DNA of 64,000 bases, from assembly GCA_964023205.1 (NCBI GenBank), contig OZ026843.1, positions 3,333,029-3,397,028 of the forward strand, in the 5' to 3' direction. The notes under the pieces are model-generated. The model saw only the letters and a list, made by a program, of their open reading frames with translations, searched no databases and was not told the origin of the DNA. This DNA is from Lutraria lutraria. Lineage: Eukaryota > Mollusca > Bivalvia > Venerida > Mactridae. The position numbers and the translations under genes were made by a program. Shown in pieces: positions 61,401 through 64,000 of the stretch. The first letter of the stretch is position 1, and the number at the start of each line of letters is the position of its first letter.

Positions 61401-62630
61401 TGCACTTCATGAAAACCTTAAATTTGCAAATATGCTGTGAAAAGTTCAGAATTATAGGGAATTTAATGTTATATCATATTTAATCCTTCTCTTATGTTGT
61501 AGTGTTAACCACTATAGAAGGAATTATTGACAGAGCTGTGGAAGGCTTGAACCAGGACCAAATTCTTAGACGGGTAACTATATTAAATTTTTAGATTCAA
61601 TCTGGCATCTGAATTAATAAATACAGTCAGAGCTGTGTAAACTGCCACCTCCAAATAAAAGCCATACTGTGAATGCCATTCTTCTTCAAACCATTACTGA
61701 GTATTAAGAACAAAATTACCTCCGATTCGAGACCACCTGTCAATTAAGACTGTAGTTTGTCTTCTCCTTGGGTGGCCTTTGCTTTTAGGTTTAACTGTAC
61801 CCTTTCTGAATAGATCAGGTACTTGTAAGTTTGGTAGTACCTAAGTGGGAAAATATATGGTAAAATCTGGTAAGTTACATGTTATTATAAAACTGCAGCT
61901 TTGAAAAAAGGGAAAATAATGCTATATGCCACAGTTTGTGATTTTATCGCATAATGCCTGATATGTATATGATATGTTTGTATTATCAGTTATTTTCTCT
62001 ATTCACATTATTCTCAAGCTATTAGACATAAGATCATGTGATAATTAATTAACAAAACACAGTGTTTGATGAAACTGTCTGAAAATGAGGTGATGGGATT
62101 TCTCTAGTATTAAATGGCATTAAATAGGAATGTTTATGAATTAAGACCGTTTTGGATGTTTTCAGATTCAGCACCCAGAAGTTGCTGAACAAATTGATGG
62201 TTTTATCAAGAAGTTGACTGATCTAAAGTCTTGTAGCTCACCATTCCATGTGGTAAGTAAAACGGGTTACAGTGGAATGCATTCCTTCTGAAAAATATTA
62301 ATATACTGGAGTTTCTTTTTTTGTCAGGTTTGGGCCATACTCGTTTCTAGGTTAAGATGGTTTTTCATAATTATCAACTTCAATGCAAATACATGCAACT
62401 ATGCTTAATGAATGGACAAATATTAGCCCAGATTTTATATTTCACCTTATGATAATGAGACTGCCTTAACATGAAGTCAGATTTCATTGTGGTCTCTGTA
62501 CTGATCCAAATATGGAAGTTTTACTGTACTTTGTTGTAAATGAAATATTATGCAATACTATTAATTAATTATTTGTACTGTACTTTCAGGTCTTAGAAGA
62601 TCCGAGTGGAAACAGCTTCATTGAGAATCC
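58386..62630 (+). CDS. ZPR1: ZPR1 zinc-finger protein, N-terminal half (6 exons, runs off window)
   Basis: Exons 58386-58496, 60146-60307, 60994-61078, 61503-61573, 62166-62252 and 62590-62630 join in frame into about 186 residues. ZPR1 is a conserved eukaryotic protein with two zinc-finger/beta modules. It is known to bind eEF1A and the SMN complex and, in mammals, the EGF receptor tail, and to move between cytoplasm and nucleus. The first finger is complete: C31-x2-C34 ([13 protein letters not shown]) and C60-x2-C63 ([14 protein letters not shown]), separated by [16 protein letters not shown]. The A domain follows ([45 protein letters not shown]). The ATG at 58,386 is chosen because it gives the usual acidic N-terminus. 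The second finger is beyond the window. The last visible donor is U12-type. Confidence 0.95.
58935..59103. mobile_element. hAT-like MITE in ZPR1 intron 1
   Basis: Ends CAGTGTTCAAACTA and TAGCGTGAAGACTG are imperfect inverted repeats. The interior has ACTAGCCCGA repeated three or four times. Confidence 0.6.
60146..60307 (+). CDS. ZPR1: ZPR1 exon 2
   Basis: Acceptor TTTCAG, donor AAG|GTTAGT, 54 codons, phase 0. Carries [20 protein letters not shown] and [15 protein letters not shown], the most conserved ZPR1 block. Confidence 0.97.
60427..60673. mobile_element. hAT-like MITE in ZPR1 intron 2
   Basis: Ends CAGGGCTTGACACT and AGTATCAAGCCCTT are inverted. Subterminal GGTCC/GGACC motifs (GGTCCGAGACCAGTGG, CTGGTGGTCCTCTGGTCC) add further pairing. 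Confidence 0.75.
60745..60871. mobile_element. pogo-like MITE in ZPR1 intron 2
   Basis: Starts TACAGTATAACCTCAGTTAA and ends TTAATTTCCAGCTTGTACTG, giving a short terminal inverted repeat (ACAGTA/TACTGT). Confidence 0.55.
60994..61078 (+). CDS. ZPR1: ZPR1 exon 3
   Basis: Acceptor TTTTTACAG, donor G|GTAATT. Reads [20 protein letters not shown] then FESPPNKG. Exits in phase 1. Confidence 0.93.
61503..61573 (+). CDS. ZPR1: ZPR1 exon 4
   Basis: Acceptor ATGTTGTAG, donor CGG|GTAACT. Reads [20 protein letters not shown]. Returns to phase 0. Confidence 0.93.
61622..61799. mobile_element. pogo/Tc1-like MITE in ZPR1 intron 4
   Basis: 178 bp; starts TACAGTCAGAGCTGTG and ends AGGTTTAACTGTA. Third copy of the 12.6/29.8 kb family. 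Confidence 0.8.
62166..62252 (+). CDS. ZPR1: ZPR1 exon 5
   Basis: Acceptor GTTTTCAG, donor GTG|GTAAGT. Reads [20 protein letters not shown] then SSPFHV. Phase 0. Confidence 0.93.
62268..62528. mobile_element. probable pogo-like MITE in ZPR1 intron 5
   Basis: Starts TACAGTGGAATGCATTCC and ends GGAAGTTTTACTGTA, a short imperfect inverted repeat enclosing about 260 bp. It fills most of the intron. Confidence 0.5.
62590..62630 (+). CDS. ZPR1: ZPR1 exon 6, ending at a U12-type donor
   Basis: Acceptor TACTTTCAG. Reads [14 protein letters not shown] and stops at CC in phase 2. No GT donor lies near this conserved point (ENP in human ZPR1 too), but ATATCCTTTT follows directly. Confidence 0.85.
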
Positions 62631-62640
62631 ATATCCTTTT
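62631..62640 (+). promoter_or_regulatory. U12-type AT-AC 5' splice site
   Basis: ATATCCTTTT equals the minor-spliceosome donor consensus (ATATCCTTT) and sits exactly where the conserved coding sequence ends. The matching acceptor is not identified in the window. Confidence 0.8.
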
Positions 62641-62813
62641 TTCTTTTATTCAATCTATTAGCTATATACTGAAATCCTTTTGAACTTCCTGACATTTTTG
62701 AAGGTTCAAAATTATGTGTTAATGAAGATACAATATATAGTAATGAGCTATTATTAGAAACAGCAAGAAGCTGCTGACGTTAAGCAGGACTAGGTCCTTA
62801 ACTTCTCCATTAG

Positions 62814-63985
62814 TTTTTAGCTCACATGTCACAAAGTGACAAAGTGAGCTATTAGGATCACTCTCCGTCCGGTGTCGTGCGGTGTGCGTCGTGCGTCGTC
62901 AAACTTTATGTTGTGACCACACTAGGGGCCACATTTTTAGCCCAATTTTAGCAAAACTGGGTCAGAATGTTAATATCAACAAAATCTCGGACGAGTTCGA
63001 TATTGGGCAATTTGGGGTCAAAAACTAGGTCACCAGGGCCAAATAAGGGAAAACCTTGTGAACACTTTAGAAATCACTGTTTTGACTGCATCTTCATGAA
63101 ACTTTGTCAGAATGTTTATTTTAATAATATGTAGGTCAAGTTTGATAATGGGTCATTTCTGTAGCAAAATTAGGTCACTAGGGCAAATTGCTGGAAAACC
63201 TTGTGAACACTCTTGAAGTCACTGTTTTGATTGGATGATCATGAAACCTTGTCAGAATGTTTGTCTTCATAATATCTTGGACGAGTTCGAACATGGGTCA
63301 TCTTGGGTCAAAAACTAGGTCGCTAGGTCAAATCTTATGAAAAACCATGTTAACACTGTAGATTTCACAGTTATTATTGGATCTTCACCAAACTTTGTCA
63401 AATCGTTTGTTTTTTAGATGATCTAAAGGTCAAGTATAAATGTGGGTCATCTGGGGTCAATAACTAGGTCACCAGGTCAAATCTTAGGAAAACTTTGTTA
63501 ACACTGTAGATGTCACAGTTTTAATTGGATCTTCACCAAACCTTGTCAAAATGTTTGCCTCAATGATATGTGGGTGAAGGATGAACATGGGTCAGCCGGG
63601 TTCAAAAACTGGGTCACAAGGTCAAATCTTAGGTAAAAATCTTGTAAAAGCTCTAAATGTCATGGTTTTGATTGGATCTTGGCCAAACCTTGTCAGATTG
63701 TTTGTCTTAATGATATTAAGGACAAGTTCAAATATGGGTCACCTAGGGTCAAAAACCAGGTCACAAGGTCAAATCTTAGGAAAACCTTATTAACACTGTA
63801 GATGTCAAATTTTGATCGTATCTTCACCAAACCTAGTCAGACTGTTTGTCTTAATGATATGTAAGACAAATTCGAACATAGGTCGTCTGGGGTCAAAAAC
63901 TAGGTCACCGGTTCAAAACAATGTTTTAATGAGTGAACAGTGATTGTCATGTGAGCGATATAGGGCCATCTTGGCCCTCTTGTTT
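62814..63985 (+). mobile_element. non-autonomous element with tandem core (Helentron/HINE-like architecture)
   Basis: Begins in a T run with a near-palindrome at 62,819-62,850 (AGCTCAC...GTGAGCT, GTCAC...GTGAC). A core of about seven diverged units of roughly 147 bp follows, each with ACCTTGTCAGAATGTTT and GGGTCAAAAACTAGGTCAC motifs. It ends with a perfect hairpin AGGGCCA/TGGCCCT (63,962-63,978) and CTTGTTTT. Terminal palindrome, tandem core, 3' hairpin and T-rich flanks fit Helentron-related non-autonomous elements known from bivalves. I recall this family as common in molluscs but cannot name it with certainty. Confidence 0.7.
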
Positions 63986-64000
63986 TCGTTTAAGTCAGAT

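Noticed and set aside
62814..62840. ZPR1 exon 7 directly after the TAG at 62,813
   Set aside because: In the required phase it gives Phe then a stop, and the sequence is the start of the repeat element. The true exon is probably beyond the window.

Overview
This is nuclear DNA from an AT-rich animal genome, most likely a bivalve mollusc. The evidence is split genes with GT-AG introns, many LINE, SINE and MITE remnants, several large tandem arrays, and a 1.2 kb element at 62.8-64.0 kb of a type I recognise from bivalves. The species call is inference. No bacterial genes, CRISPR arrays or operons are present.

Two protein genes are well supported, both on the + strand. (1) A cadherin-like single-pass membrane protein lies at about 19.58-32.39 kb in at least 16 exons. 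It has an N-terminal ligand-binding-like domain split over three exons, about six degenerate cadherin repeats, a Thr-rich stem, one transmembrane segment and a basic cytoplasmic tail. Almost every intron is phase 1. Its extreme 5' end is uncertain (phase-compatible candidate exons lie at 14.5 and 15.65 kb), and so is its 3' end. (2) The first half of the conserved zinc-finger protein gene ZPR1 lies at 58,386-62,630. Six exons are visible and the gene runs off the window. The last visible exon ends at a consensus U12-type AT-AC 5' splice site.

Region by region: 0-9 kb holds a broken MULE-like transposase (minus), a LINE 3' fragment, a 31-bp minisatellite (4.37-5.13 kb) and another transposase-like tail. 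The 9-19 kb stretch is mostly gene-free, with a long hairpin, SINEs, a MITE, candidate small exons and a 56-bp array (16.57-17.87 kb). The cadherin-like gene fills 19.5-32.4 kb, with MITEs and minisatellites in its introns. The 34.5-38 kb stretch has two minus-strand LINE pieces flanking an A-rich short-repeat region. A 28-bp array fills 39.7-42.07 kb and ends against a LINE C-terminal fragment. A 96-bp satellite fills 43.9-48.9 kb, partly as a 288-bp higher-order repeat. From 48.9 to 54.8 kb little can be supported. A degenerate minus-strand LINE lies at 54.8-57.5 kb, and ZPR1, with MITE-loaded introns, fills the rest.

The two genes have no evident functional link. The window is mainly notable for tandem-repeat density, with about 10.4 kb in four large arrays, and for the U12 splice signal in ZPR1.
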